NCBI GenBank assembly: GCA_036971715.1
Contig: JAVHJL010000001.1
Coordinates: 3,782,001-3,846,000, forward strand
Length of the DNA: 64,000 nucleotides
Source of the DNA: Arthrobotrys musiformis
Lineage: Eukaryota > Ascomycota > Orbiliomycetes > Orbiliales > Orbiliaceae
Reading direction: 5' to 3'
The notes under the pieces were generated by a model. The model was not told where the DNA came from, searched no databases, and worked only from the letters and a program-made list of their open reading frames with translations. Made by a program: the position numbers and the translations under genes. Position 1 is the stretch's first letter, and every line of letters begins with the position of its first letter. Of the stretch, positions 11,172 to 23,249 are shown piece after piece.

Positions 11172-11659
11172 ATGTCTGGCACCGGTTCCCCCCTCAGACA
11201 ACCACTCAGTGATTCAGAATTCTTACTCTGCTGTATTGACGCAATTTCTAACGTAAGTTGGATATCCAAACTCTCCAGTGATGCACCATGATATAGATAC
11301 GACGAACGCTAAAAACCACAATACAGGGTGAAATAGACTACACAGCCGTCGCAAAGGCCGCCAACTACGCCAACGACAGCAGAGCCCGGGCAAGACTCTC
11401 CAGGATCAACGCCAAACATGGTACCAGACCACGTGCGTTCACATCCGAGGAAGAAGGGAAAGGGGCCACCGAGGATCCAACCGAAGCTAAGAATGCTTCT
11501 ATAAAAGGAAAAGACGCAGCTACGGAAGTAGGAAAACAGAAAGTCCGATTCGCGGACGATACGGCTGTTGGTATAGGTCGAATTACTAGAAGCTCTGCTG
11601 CAAAGGTTCCTACATCGGACGACGCCAAAGTTGAGAAAAAGAAACCAGTTTCGACCTAA
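11172..11659 (+). CDS. Small Myb/SANT-like protein, third member of the cluster
   Basis: Exons 11172-11252 and 11327-11659 give 137 aa. Exon 1 is again exactly 27 codons (..LSDSEFLLCCIDAISN) and ends at GTAAGT in phase 0. Exon 2 opens GEIDYTAVAKAANYAND, which aligns with FKINFAEVAKDLGYAS of the gene 560 bp upstream. The HTH is followed by RARARLSRINAKHGTRPR and an acidic/basic low-complexity tail rich in E, K and A. The start fits the paralogue layout. Neither exon is long enough to stand out alone. A DNA-binding role is inferred from the HTH; no AT-hook is present. Confidence 0.68.
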
Positions 11660-14600
11660 TTCCGCAATAAAGACACTATGTTGGACCCGGTGATTGAATT
11701 TCGACTTAGATCTGTGAATACAATCTAGAGGGGTATCTAAAAGTTATTTCAATTATGCGCAATGTTGGAATTTGAACCCTAGGGCTTCATATTCCCTAAA
11801 TTAGATTCAGTTTTGACATTCCCTTAGGCTTTCAATTATAGTCAAAGTTCCTGTAAATTTAATATTACAATACGAACCATTGGAGCCTTAGATAATGTAA
11901 AGATACAAATACTTTGTTTCCTTTCCTCTATAGACTAGTTCTTCGTTCATGCGCATGACGGCCGCAATAGGACAAGAAATAACTGCCCCGGGATCGGATC
12001 TCGCCTGCACACCAGACATATCTTATGCAATTATGCCCTCACGAAAAAAAATATTCAGTATTGACTTCGCAAAGTTAATAACGCTAATTCGATCCTAAAT
12101 CTTCCTAATTACCCAGATGTGTACCTAAGTACCAAGGTAGTTGTACGTTAGTCGGCTCTAATTTGACTAGATATCAGATGAAAATTTCAAAAATTTCAAA
12201 AACGCATATTGCTAATATACCGTGTATATAAAATCCATGCCATTCGGCTACCGCCTATAAGCTTCACATATATAGCTCTCCTCATATAGGGCAAGGATAA
12301 TACTCAATCCTCTGAGAAAAGAAGAAATACCCTCTTGAAAGCTTCCAGAACATCTTGGTAGCATGCGGCATGCATATGCACTTTTTTTTTTCTGACTTAT
12401 ATTCTTATTCTCCTGTTCGGAGCTCGATAAGCTAGGGTTACGGATTCGACTCGGCAACTAGCTATACGAGGGAAGGGTTCCGGGACCTAGAAATTTTCGA
12501 TTTTCGCCTAGGTGCTTAAAAAAAATTAGGCGACAGGTTGGCGAGGTATGTCTCTGATTTGCTAGATATCGGTCAGGGTCTTCCTGATGTCGGGCCGAAG
12601 TGTGGCCATGGTGGGCAATTAATGCATGAGAGTGTCCATTGTCAGTTGCTCATTCGTCCCTAAAACTCAAACTATGGATACTGGCGTGCCTAGAAGAAAT
12701 TTTGACAGCTATGCAGTTCTTTCGGTAACAACGGATTTTCCCGTTGGTAGAAATCGATCCAGTTATGCCGACAGTGCGGATCCCAAAAATCCCAGATCAG
12801 AAAGTCGACGCCGTAGTTCGAGTTTCGAACTAAAGTTTTTGGAGAATCGATACCGGTTAGGCTACCAATAACTATGGTAAACCTGAGATATGAGACATCT
12901 CGATATATTAAGGCACACGCCCCATATTCCAAATTAAAAAGGCTGCAAGTTTATTCACACCGGAAACTTCAGACTAAAAAATTTTCTCGTTCTTCTCTTT
13001 CTTAATATCGAGATATCCAGAAACCATCAGACACGTTTCTCTGATCCGAGCGAGCCGTCGATAATCACACAAACTAGCGGTGCAGTTGTGCTCTATTTGT
13101 GACATATGGGGAACACAATACAATAGTATTATTCGTTCACGAGATCCGTTTCTTCGCTAGACCTGACACATAACCCGAATTACCACCCCTTCAATGGGTT
13201 GGCGAGTTTTGAAACATATTATCAGGTTCTTCAGGCGCACGTAAGTCGATTAACTAGGGGGGGTGTTCAAAAAGTCCACACCCATCGGCGAAAATATTGG
13301 AAATCTCTGGAGCTCGGGGTTTAGATTTCGATGCCAGTTCACCGATGTTTTCGCGATATTAATTAAAAGCAAAAAAATCGCTCAACTTGACATCCCAAGG
13401 GTCGTATAGTTGCTCGGTGTCAAAATACCTTTCCCAGTCAAGGAGTGACGAAAATACAGCGTCATACATATGACTCGACGATTTTTTCTTTCTTCTCCGA
13501 CCAATTCTGCAGACTTTATGAAGTTCGAATCGAAAGTATCGATTTGGGTCATATCCAACCAAACCCAGTCAATTTGAGGCTCAACAAGGAAGAAGCCTGT
13601 TCTCCGTTTCTGATACTCCGTTAACCATCTAAACCACCTTGAGCTAGCGGGAAAGCTTATGGGTCCAGACCCAATGGCGTGGGTCTGTTTTCCAATCGGA
13701 GAAGCAGCCCAACGAATGAAGTTCTGCGATATTAGAAAAAAAATAAAAGGAAAAAATAGGCTGGCTTATATCGATCTGATGATTATGATGCAGTTTGAAT
13801 AACAGAACCTAAATATTAATATTTCGAGATCAAGGCAACCGGAAATTTTCTTTTTTCGGTTTCTTAGTGCAGGTACTCCCACGCAGCTTATTCTTTTTTT
13901 TTCTGTTAGTGAAAATTCAAGATTTCCAACTTTGAGGGTAGCGAGTGGTGGTATGCAGGCCTCGCGGCCCATTATTGAACAAACTATAGATTTGAGCACC
14001 CGTTCGGTGCACCGGAGCCCAGTGGACAGTATACACTGCAGCGCAGTGCATTTGCTTTGCATCTTGCCGGCTTGTCGAGGAATCCCTTCTGACGAAGGGG
14101 AGATCCCCGGAGGGTTCACAGATGGGGCTAGAAATTTCGAAAGATCGCACGACGTTAGCAAATAAATCTATAAAAAGAATCGCGAGACTCACCGGCCAGC
14201 GTGGGTATTTGTGCAGATGACCAAGTATCGTGGGGTTCCATAACTTCAAACAACTTCAATTCCACCAATTCATTACCATTACCTGATATTATATACTGCT
14301 TAGGAAAGCACTCTTGTGAGTATTTCTTTAGCACCGCCTAGCCATTGCTTCTTCCTTCTTTCCTTCTTTCCTTTTTCCCACGAGGTCCCCACTTCTTTGC
14401 ATTTTCTGGTTGGAAATCCGATCTTTCAAGGGTGTACCACCAGCTAGTTCGCTTTCTGGGGGGCTAGGTAGCAAGATTGCATGGACTCAGGGTCGACGGA
14501 CTTGGACCCAGTGCATCACCAGAGGCGAGGGCCAGAAAAGTATCCGCTTGTATGCATAGCTCATGCTAATATAAGTTGCGAACGAGTCTCTGGGACAAGT

Positions 14601-14698
14601 CGACAGTTAACAGGCGTCGAAAATCCAACATCTCCTTTGCTTCCCTGCTTGCTTGCTTGCTCAACTTGCAAGGCTTCATTGCGGCTAAACAGGGATAT

Positions 14699-14734
<36 letters not shown>

Positions 14735-15200
14735 CTCGTTCGGTGTCTATCGAATCTAGCCTTTGCCCGGCCTTGCCAATTAATTTATTCAGAAGGAGGG
14801 AGAGAAGAGGCATAACACTTACCTGTTGAAGTATTAATTTCTAATCGATAACCAGACCTCATCCATCGATACCATCCGACTGCATCGTTGACTTTCGAGC
14901 TAAGTTGAGTTAGCTGCGGTAGCTGTGCAGTCCTGCGGAACTAAAGTTAACCTGTCAAGATCCCATCGAATCATCCATCACCCATCAGCCAACCCAGACC
15001 AGGCCGGCCTGCCCAAAAACCTTTTCGGTTGAATAATTCTAATTCTTCCTCAAATTCTTACGGCATTTTTCATTTACTCGAAAGGAAAGAGAAGGGAAAA
15101 AAAAACCTAAGGACTCACATACAACTTGACTGCACCCAGTACCAAGAGCGACTTCGATTCTATTTACCTAATAACCTCACCTCTCATCGTCCGTCTCCAA
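11660..15200. other. Gene-poor gap with a 34-nt poly-T tract
   Basis: This 3.5 kb is AT-rich intergenic DNA. The open frames are short, overlap on both strands and belong to no family I recognise. The last ~800 bp, including the homopolymer at 14701-14734, probably contains the promoter and leader of the LAMTOR2-like gene. Confidence 0.5.
14701..14734 (+). repeat. Poly-T homopolymer (34 nt)
   Basis: There are 34 consecutive T residues about 470 bp upstream of the LAMTOR2-like start codon. Its length will vary between assemblies and strains. Confidence 0.9.
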
Positions 15201-16095
15201 ATGCTCAAGACAAAGCCGCTAAATGCGCTGCTCTCACAGTCGCTATCTGAGCACGTGTCTTCGGTAATGTAAGTTGAGAAAAAAATAAAAATAAAATAAA
15301 ATAAAATAAGAAGTGGGCAGGGACACGGCAACCTGCACAAACACCACTCCACCATCCTATTTCCTTCCTCGATCGACGCCTCCCCTCCTCCTTACCCCCT
15401 CCATCTTCTATACTCCAGCAGGATGGTTCTGTCGGCCTGTTCGGTTTCTATTACTAACAGTTTCATCCGTATAACCTAGCTTGTTCACACCGTCAGGCAA
15501 CCTATTAGCATCATCCGCCCCACCGAATTCTACAGATGCCAAGAAGGCAAGAGTACACGCCGCCCTGGCCGCGAATATATGGTCCAATTACGAACGCGTA
15601 GCCACCGATGGCCTTCTGAAAAGAGCGATACCCTCCGTGCCTCAAGGTGGCATACAGACCCCTTCGACACCGTCTGGACCGGTACCAACAAACGTGACGA
15701 CAAGCTCAAGCTCTAATTCCAAATCAGGATCCGTTGGAGGCCAGGACCACGTCAAGACTCTCACGGTTGAACTAACGGAATATAACCTTCATATACAGCT
15801 TGTCTCGCCGAGAATGCTTCTGGGTATGATTGGAAGGCAGGGAACGGGTCACCCGTCGTCGAGTTCAAGTCAGCATTCGAACGAAGGTTCGGATCACGAC
15901 CCCGGGACTGGGCCATCCAGAGGTGTCGGACCGTCACTTCGGCCGGGACCCGGAGCCGGAGGGCCAACGTCGGCGGCTGGCAGTGGAGGCCTCAGTGGTG
16001 GAGGGGCAATGGGAGTTCTCAAAGTGACGGCACAAACTCTGGTCGATTACCTCCAGAAGGAACTGAAGGACTTTGAACCTCCAGAAGACCTCTGA
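15201..16095 (+). CDS. Roadblock/LC7 protein, LAMTOR2-like (Ragulator/EGO-type)
   Basis: Exons 15201-15268 and 15480-16095 give 227 aa. The N-terminus MLKTKPLNALLSQSL, then SSVILFTPSGNLLAS and ARVHAALAANIWSNYE, matches the start of the roadblock fold in LAMTOR2 (p14). After a Ser/Thr/Pro spacer comes the middle strand and helix (LTVELTEYNLHIQLVSPRML), a second low-complexity insertion of about 70 residues (Gly/Ser/Pro-rich), and the last helix (VLKVTAQTLVDYLQKELKD). LAMTOR2 helps anchor Rag GTPases and TORC1 signalling at the lysosome/vacuole. The usual length is about 125 aa, so the fungal form here is stretched by two loops. The 211-nt intron has a GTAAGT donor and contains an (AAAAT)n run. 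The family is inferred from motif order rather than a search. Confidence 0.75.
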
Positions 16096-17226
16096 CCTCT
16101 GGCTCAGTAGTCTGCTGGTAGTCTTCATACGCCATTTATCAGCGCCGTCCCAGACTTTCGCCATATCTTTTGGTTGGAATAATCGAAAACAAGAGGACAC
16201 ACACATGAATTTCAATTACAAACGATGAACAATTCCTGCATTTTATACCCTCGACCCATACCGGGGTTCTCGTCATCGCCGATTTCTCTTTTTAATTAAA
16301 CCCCAGGCCTCCCTCTCCAGAAGCTCTGGGGTAATTATCCTTTCCCTTTCCCCCGCATTTTTCTTTTTATACAGATGCCTCATGGCATTCTGCGACTCCG
16401 ATACTTTCCGGTATTGGGTTTAAACCTTTCATCCTTTAGTGTCCTGTATTTTTTGCGAGCATGTTGCTTTCAGTAGACTCCTGCCATCGACTACTTGGGC
16501 TTGTCCTTTTTTTTTTTTTTTGTCAGCTTCTGAGTTCTGATACCTGGTTTTAAACCCCATAGCGGTCTCGAGATATATTATTTTCTAGTACATGACCACT
16601 ATCGACGGCCTTGACCGTTGAGGCTTTTGGCTGCGTCCGACTCCGACCCAATCCATCGTACCTTGCATGCACATGTACATACTACATACGTCTATGTACT
16701 GTCTGGGGACGACCAATCGTATTCGTCGTAAAACATTCACCTCTTTTTCGTGAAAATTAAGCCGTGGGAGCGTATCCCGTGTTCCCATTAAGCTGTATAC
16801 AGCCGCGAGAGAGCTGTTCCAGCAGGTCGCAAGCAGGATGGTACATGTCGATAGCATGATCCAAAACGACCAAGCGGCTTCTGCACCGCACATGCTTCCC
16901 AGCTCCCCCGGCGAATCGGTTGTCAGTTTCCCGAACACGAAAGGTTGATACGAGATTAAGGCCGGTAGCTAGATTGCTTGGCGCCCTGTTAAACCTTCTC
17001 AACGAATTATTTGCTGTTCTTTTCCAACCACATCCCAAAACCAAGTCACCAAAAAGACCTTGCTACTACTTCAACCTCTCCATTCCCTTCTCTTGCGCTC
17101 AAAAGGACAAATCTCCACTTCGTAGACACGGGCACCCAATTTATTTACCTCTTCCGGATATTCGATTCACACCAATTCCTTGCTTTCAAACATTCCGATT
17201 GATTTCATAAAACCCGAAACGCAACA
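16096..17226. other. Intergenic gap between LAMTOR2-like gene and CYB5
   Basis: This 1.1 kb holds the terminator of the upstream gene and the promoter/leader of cytochrome b5. The last ~200 bp is pyrimidine-rich, typical of a fungal 5' leader. No other gene is supported. Confidence 0.5.
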
Positions 17227-18078
17227 ATGGCGACTGAAACAAAGGAATTCACCTACGCTGATGTAGCTGCGCATGATAGCAAGGAGAGCATGTACGTCGT
17301 CATTGACGACAAAGTCTACGACGTGTCGCCGTTCGTTGACGAGCATCCGTATGTAACCACCCTTTTTACGCCTCGTAAGCCCCTTTCCGAGCTATATTAC
17401 TGGACCCTTGAAGCTAATGTACGTCGGATCACATGACAGGGGAGGTGAAGAGGTTATGCTAGACGTTGCTGGTCAGGATGGCACAGAGGCTTTCGAGGTA
17501 CACGATTATCACGCCACCGTTTCTGAGCATTTTGCTTTTAGAAGCTGCGAAGAACGGATTGGTGGAGTGGAGTTTTGCTGACGGGGTTTCGTTCTTGACT
17601 GCAGGATGTTGGACATTCGGACGAAGCTCGAGAAATCCTTAGCAAATATCTCATTGGGAACCTAAAACGAGGCGTATGTGATCACATTTACGGATCTATG
17701 GAGCTATTACGATGGGGTTGAGCTGACAAAATGCTTTTTCTTCTTTTTTTAAATACAGGAGAACGACCCAAAACCAGTTACCACATCCCGTGCTGCTGCT
17801 TCGTCGTCCGGCGACTCATCATCTGGTGGCCTGTACGTCAAAATACCTCCCCAATTCTATTCTTTTCTACCTAGCTGGAGCATTGAGAATAGCCAAGTTG
17901 CAATTTTTCCCCTTGCAATCTTCGCTATTAGTCGGTGTTCCGGAATCCCTATGTCCAAGGAAGAAAAAAACCGCTAACTTCTTTTAGTCCCGGTATTGTT
18001 TACGCCGTCCTGGCTGCCGCCGCTGCCGCTGGTGGATACTACTATTTGCAGCTACAACAGCAGCAAGCGAGTGCTTAA
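17227..18078 (+). CDS. CYB5: Cytochrome b5, tail-anchored
   Basis: Five exons (17227-17348, 17440-17497, 17605-17673, 17759-17832, 17988-18078) give 137 aa. The haem-binding core is intact: HPGG at residues 40-43 supplies the first axial His (H40) and is completed across intron 1, and GHSDEA supplies the second (H64). A Ser/Ala-rich linker leads to a C-terminal membrane anchor (PGIVYAVLAAAAAAGGYYY, residues 109-127) and a short polar tail. It carries electrons to ER enzymes such as sterol and fatty-acid desaturases and hydroxylases. Four introns in a 414-nt CDS is dense. The start is supported by a pyrimidine-rich leader and MATETKEFTYADVAAHD, the usual b5 opening. Confidence 0.95.
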
Positions 18079-18845
18079 TTGGAGAGTTTAGCGGAGCTCT
18101 TTTTTTTTTGCACGGTCATTGGTTTCGGGATCCCATAATGCATACGCGGTATCGATGCATCGTACTCTAGAACCTAGAATAGAGTCTTTATACACTGACA
18201 GCCATTTTAATATACGAGATTTATGAAGATTCGCTTCTTTACTTTTATTCATGACCAGTCTTTCACCGTTCATTGAAAAAATACCCGTAGCAGACGTTTC
18301 GTTTTTGAGGTCGAGATATCAATCGCATTCTCTAGCTGTCCACCGCATGGCTTTTGCATCTGATTAAAAAATATATCTTAATTGAAGATAATACAAAAAG
18401 GCTCGCTATAATGGAAGAACACCAGCAGAAACAAGAAAGAAAGATAACAAGCGGGAACCTCTGGGAAAGCAAAAAAAACGCCTAGGCTCGACAGAAGGAA
18501 AGACCGGCAGATGCGGTGCCTTCTAAAATGATAAGTAAATGATTTACGGCTACTAAGAAAATGATTAGGAGCTGAGGAGAAACCAACGCACTGCATGGCC
18601 ATGAACCAGTGTTCTCCAACCCAGTTGTTGTATGACGAGGGATGTGATAAAAGAGAATGGATGTGTGATCATCCTTCGAGGCAGTCGAGGTATCTGTTTT
18701 CAAGAGGGACTTCGGTTTACGGATCAATGCGAGCGATGCAGGCTTAGTCGCGCGACGTCAAGCTATTGCGGGGCCGTTTTGCTATCACCCATAATTAGCA
18801 TCATGTAAATGAATTATGATCTAATATACAGTCGCAAGGCTCATC
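18079..18845. other. Convergent gap between CYB5 and HP1
   Basis: This gap contains the 3' flanks of two convergent genes. Short open frames on the minus strand have no recognised family. Confidence 0.5.
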
Positions 18846-19669
18846 TTACATCGTCCCAGCGGAATCACGAAAAACCCTAGAGAGCCAGATGTTAGCTTTG
18901 CATTGAGACACAGATGCCATCCGGAGGAGTTCGGAACTTACAGGTGAGATTCGTAGAACTTGAGCATCTTCTGTGGGCATCGCTGGTATACAACGTGCAA
19001 AGGATGCTGGCTCCGACGCCCATTTACCCACTGAATATAGCAGATGTGGTCCCCTCCATTGCGCTCCAGTGTTTCAATCATCCTTACGTCATCCTCCCAG
19101 CTGCCGGCTGGAGGATCCCACTCATCTTCCTTCGTGCTTTCCTGCTTTACACGGCTCTTCTTCGGTGCTGGTGTAGAGGCTCCACCTGTAGACTTGCGGC
19201 CTCGTTTTCCGGGTGTCTGCGAAGGTCTACCACCGATCTCCTTGAGATAATCCTCCAAGGCGACAACCTCTCTTTAGGAATGCCGTCAGCAAATGCAATC
19301 TCAAGCGGCTGTCTTCAATGGTGAAACCTACTCCAAGGTATCTTCAGGTTCCCAGGTTTGATCAGACTTCTTCTCGTAACCCTTCCACTTGACCTTGTAC
19401 TTCAGGATCTACAACAAGGAAGTTAATTGGCGAATGGGTCTTTCACACAGAATATATCCAGTTCCTTCCGTACGCACCCCATCTTCATACTTGTGATCCA
19501 GAATCTTTTCAACAACATACTCCTCATCGCCTTCCTCGCCGCCTTCTCCTTCCTCCTCCTCCTCTTCTTCTTCCTCCTCTTCATCGCCATGTCTCTCTTC
19601 GGCCTGCTTCATTTCTTCATCAGAGGAATCATCCTGATCGGAACGTCGACCACTTGCCATTAGCGGCAT
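18846..19669 (-). CDS. HP1: Heterochromatin protein 1 (chromodomain + chromoshadow domain)
   Basis: Four exons (19669-19478, 19408-19332, 19271-18942, 18876-18846) give 209 aa. An acidic N-terminal tail (E-rich, residues ~15-47) precedes a chromodomain: EEYVVEKILDHKYEDG is joined by splicing to ILKYKVKWKGYEKKSDQ and TWEPEDTLE, with the aromatic-cage residues Y, W and Y/W in place. A basic hinge (KRGRKSTGGAS, PKKSRVK) leads to a chromoshadow domain (EDEWDPPAGSWEDDVRMIE ... HPLHVVYQRCPQKMLKFYESHLVF), whose last residues sit in a 31-nt exon. It binds H3K9me and dimerises to build heterochromatin (HepA/HPO/Swi6 class). The intron before exon 3 uses GTAGGT and an AAAG acceptor to keep frame, the least certain junction. 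The start could also be the second Met (MASGRR, 9 nt later). It is divergent from CCT5. Confidence 0.92.
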
Positions 19670-20283
19670 GGTTGTTTATCGCGATAGTTTGTTGAGAGTT
19701 TGGAATGTAGAGAACGCGTTTGTAGACAAGGCTGCCAATATCAACGAAGACACAGCTGACTACACCAATCTAGGATAGTGCGACCTTGCGATGAGGCTCC
19801 GTTAGAAGTCGTGTGAGAGGTTGGTAATGTGGGATGGAGCTAAAGGACCGACAGTAGGCGATGGGGGTAGCTTGCTTGGTGATTGGAGTTTGTCGCACAA
19901 TCCGGAGCACAACAAAGCGCAAGCAAAATATTGGCAGCTGCCCGTTCACCCAACAACGCAGTGTGGCGCCACGCTTAGCCACGCCACGATCCAACCCACC
20001 TGCATCGTGTGTGGCGTGTGCACCGTATCGATAAAAGCTGCACCGCCACTGATTGGTTATCCAACGATAAATTTGTCGTTGCACATTCGAAATCTCGCAC
20101 TAGGCCCCACTACGAAAGCTCATACCAGGCAGAAACGAATACACGACGCTTCGAAAATACTCCTTTCCGCGTAAGAATCTCACAGTTCAGAAGCTACAAC
20201 AGCATCCAGCCGCGTCGATACCACTATAAATCGTTTTACCGTCGAAAGCACGTTGTGAAGGTCGTTGGAGAAGCTGCCCCACG
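19670..20283. promoter_or_regulatory. Bidirectional promoter region HP1 / CCT5
   Basis: 614 bp separate the two divergent start codons. No gene was seen inside. Confidence 0.5.
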
Positions 20284-23249
20284 ATGAATCAGCTCGATCT
20301 ATCGAATGCTGCCTTTGTGCAGGACGAAATGGGGAGACCCTTCATCGTCGTTAGAGAGTACGTTTACTCCGTTGCTTCCATCAAACCTATAGCTACTCCT
20401 TCAATCTTTCGTTTTTATTCTGAGGAAGGGACTAATTCGAATGCACAAAATACAGCCAGGGAAGGAAGCAGAGACAGCACGGGACCGAAGCTGTCAAATC
20501 CCATATCCTAGCTGCCCGGACCGTTGCCAGCATCGTCAAAACCTCCCTAGTCAGTACATATACCACGATCACCCGTATTACCGTGCATATACCGGGGATG
20601 AACGGAAGGTTGACTGGTTGATTTCTTTTGGACGCGAATTAGGGACCGAGAGGGTTGGATAAGATTTTAATATCCCCAGACGGTGATATTACTGTCACAA
20701 ACGATGGAGCTACCATCCTGAGTCAGGTTCGGACATGGAATCCTATTTGCCTTATCTACATGATTGCGGGTTGGTGCTGCGATCTGGTGCAAATACATCT
20801 ATCTAACATCATCCCACCCCGCAGATGGAAATAACGAATCATATCGCAAAGCTCCTCGTCGAACTATCAAAATCTCAGGACGACGAGATCGGCGATGGTA
20901 CTACAGGTGTCGTTGTACTAGCCGGGGCATTGTTGGAACAAGCTGCGGATCTGATAGACAAAGGCATTCATCCGATACGTATCGCGGACGGCTACGACGA
21001 AGCCTGCGAAATTGCTGTCGCACATTTGGATAATATCTCAGATGTGGTAGAATTCACACGTGAGAACACGGAAAACCTCCTGAGATCGGCCAAGACAAGC
21101 TTGGGAAGTAAGATGTAGGTGTCCCTGAAATATGGTGCAACAAAGGTTGTTGTAACTTCGAGGCCTGTAACTTCTGTTTCGGAACCTCGGAGGTTGAACT
21201 TGATATAGTTGCCTAGCGAGCAGGTGACCGTTTGGAGGGGGGTATTAGCTAACAGAATTTGGGATTGCAGTGTGTCGATAGCTCACGACAAGTTCACCAA
21301 GATTGCCGTCGATGCCGTGCTTGCGGTAGCAGACTTGGAGAGGAAGGATGTCGACTTCGAGCTCATCAAGGTTGACGGAAAGGTCGGAGGTGCTTTGGAG
21401 GATTCCGTTTTGGTCAAGGGCGTCATCATCGACAAAGACATGTCGCACCCCCAGATGCCCCGAGTAGTGAAGGACGCAAAGCTCGCTATCTTGACATGTG
21501 CGTTCGAGCCTCCAAAGCCAAAGACAAAACATAAGCTAGATATCACTAGCGTGGACGAGTTTAAGAAGCTCCAGGCCTACGAGAAAAGCAAATTCGAGGA
21601 GATGGTTAAACAAATCAAGGATACCGGTGCCAACTTGGTCATTTGTCAGTGGGGGTTCGATGACGAAGCCAACCATCTTCTGTTACAGAACGAACTTCCC
21701 GCGGTCAGGTGGGTTGGAGGACCCGAGATCGAGCTCATTGCGATCGCCACGAACGGAAGGATCGTACCTAGGTTCGAAGACCTGTCGGCTGAGAAGCTAG
21801 GAAGAGCCGGGATCGTAAGAGAACTCGCATTTGGAACTACCAGAGATCGAATGCTAGTGATCGAGGAGTGCGCCAACACCCGAGCCGTCACTGTGTTCGT
21901 GCGAGGAAGTAACAAGATGGTAAGCACGCTCCCATCCCGCAGGGTACCGCATAACGAAGCTAGAGTCAGGTACAGAGGAGAAATGTGCTATCTAGAACGA
22001 GACTATCCATGTTTTGTGGCATTTTCGTTTTAGTACCTCGCACAGAACCTGTCACTTGACAACATTAGTGCAACCTGAATTTCTTGTTACACTACCCTGA
22101 AGCAAACATCTAGAAGCGAAAATTGGTCGAGGTTACTGACTAATTTCCCACTTGGATACACAGATCATCGACGAAGCTAAACGAGCATTACATGACGCAT
22201 TATGCGTAGTACGGAACCTCGTCAAGGATAACCGCATCGTCTATGGTGGAGGAGCGGCTGAAATTGCATGCTCACTCAAAGTTGCTGAGGAAGCTGACAA
22301 GGTAAGATATTAACAAATCGTATTTGCAAGAGGAATTACGAAATGTTACATTTCCAATCCTCGCCCTGCAGCTTTTGACGCTGGGAATACCAAAGAACTG
22401 GAATTGCTGATCAAATGACCTCTCATCCTTTCTAGCGACCCGGTTTGGAGCAATATGCCATGCGAGCATTCGCCAATGCACTTGATGCTATTCCGATGGC
22501 TCTTGCTGAGAATTCTGGTCTTTCACCCATCGAGACCCTAGCCCAGATCAAATCTCGACAAGTTCGGGAGAAGAGCTTCCGACTTGGTGTTGATTGCATG
22601 CAGACAGGCAGTAACGGTAAGCCTCAAAAGCTTGGAGCTTCAGACTCCTTCTATTTCCCCTTGTGCCTGATTTCCAAACTTGCTGGGTCCCCTGTTGGCA
22701 TGCATCGTTCGCTGTTCGCCTGTTGGTTTTTCCACCGTGGTCGCCAATTTATCCGAGCCGCTGTCCATATCATTCGACATTTTATTGCAGCTTGGTGATG
22801 CCAGCCCAATTCTATCGGTGCCCTAGTGGCCCTTGCTAACCGAATTTATATTGCAAATCCATCACACCATCTTTGAATTATGAATTTTACAAACATTAAT
22901 AGGGAACTCTGCTGACTTTTTCTTCCGGGCTGAACAGATATGAGGGAACACTTCGTTATTGATCCTTTGATAGGCAAGCGGGAGCAGCTCATGCTTGCCA
23001 CCCAGCTTTGTCGTATGGTCTTGAAGGTATGCTATACACCATCATCTTTGCCTAACGGCTTCGATCCACCGTTTAAAAAGGTTTATACTGGATGGGAAAA
23101 ATAAGCGGACCTGCAGATGTGGGTTGGAAGAGTGTTTCATCCCAGTATAACCATTTAACGTTTGATGCGAGTGCGATGCTAACACGTGCCCTGTTATCGA
23201 TCAGATCAACAATGTCATCGTGTCCGGCAGTGGCGAGGACGATTTCTAA
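20284..23249 (+). CDS. CCT5: TCP-1/CCT chaperonin epsilon subunit
   Basis: Nine exons (20284-20357, 20456-20549, 20643-20726, 20825-21114, 21271-21919, 22164-22301, 22436-22616, 22938-23026, 23205-23249) give 547 aa, the usual CCT5 length. Group II chaperonin motifs are in order: GPRGLDKIL with TVTNDGATIL (exon 3), QDDEIGDGTTGVVVLAGAL (ATP/Mg site), KVGGALEDSVLVKGVIIDKD, and GGGAAEIACSL near the C-terminus. The Q(M)EITNHIAKLLVELSKSQ opening and KSRQVREKSF-like IKSRQVREKSFRLG are epsilon-specific in my reading. The last exon encodes INNVIVSGSGEDDF. It acts in the cytosolic TRiC ring that folds actin and tubulin. All nine junctions keep frame with consensus sites. Confidence 0.96.
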
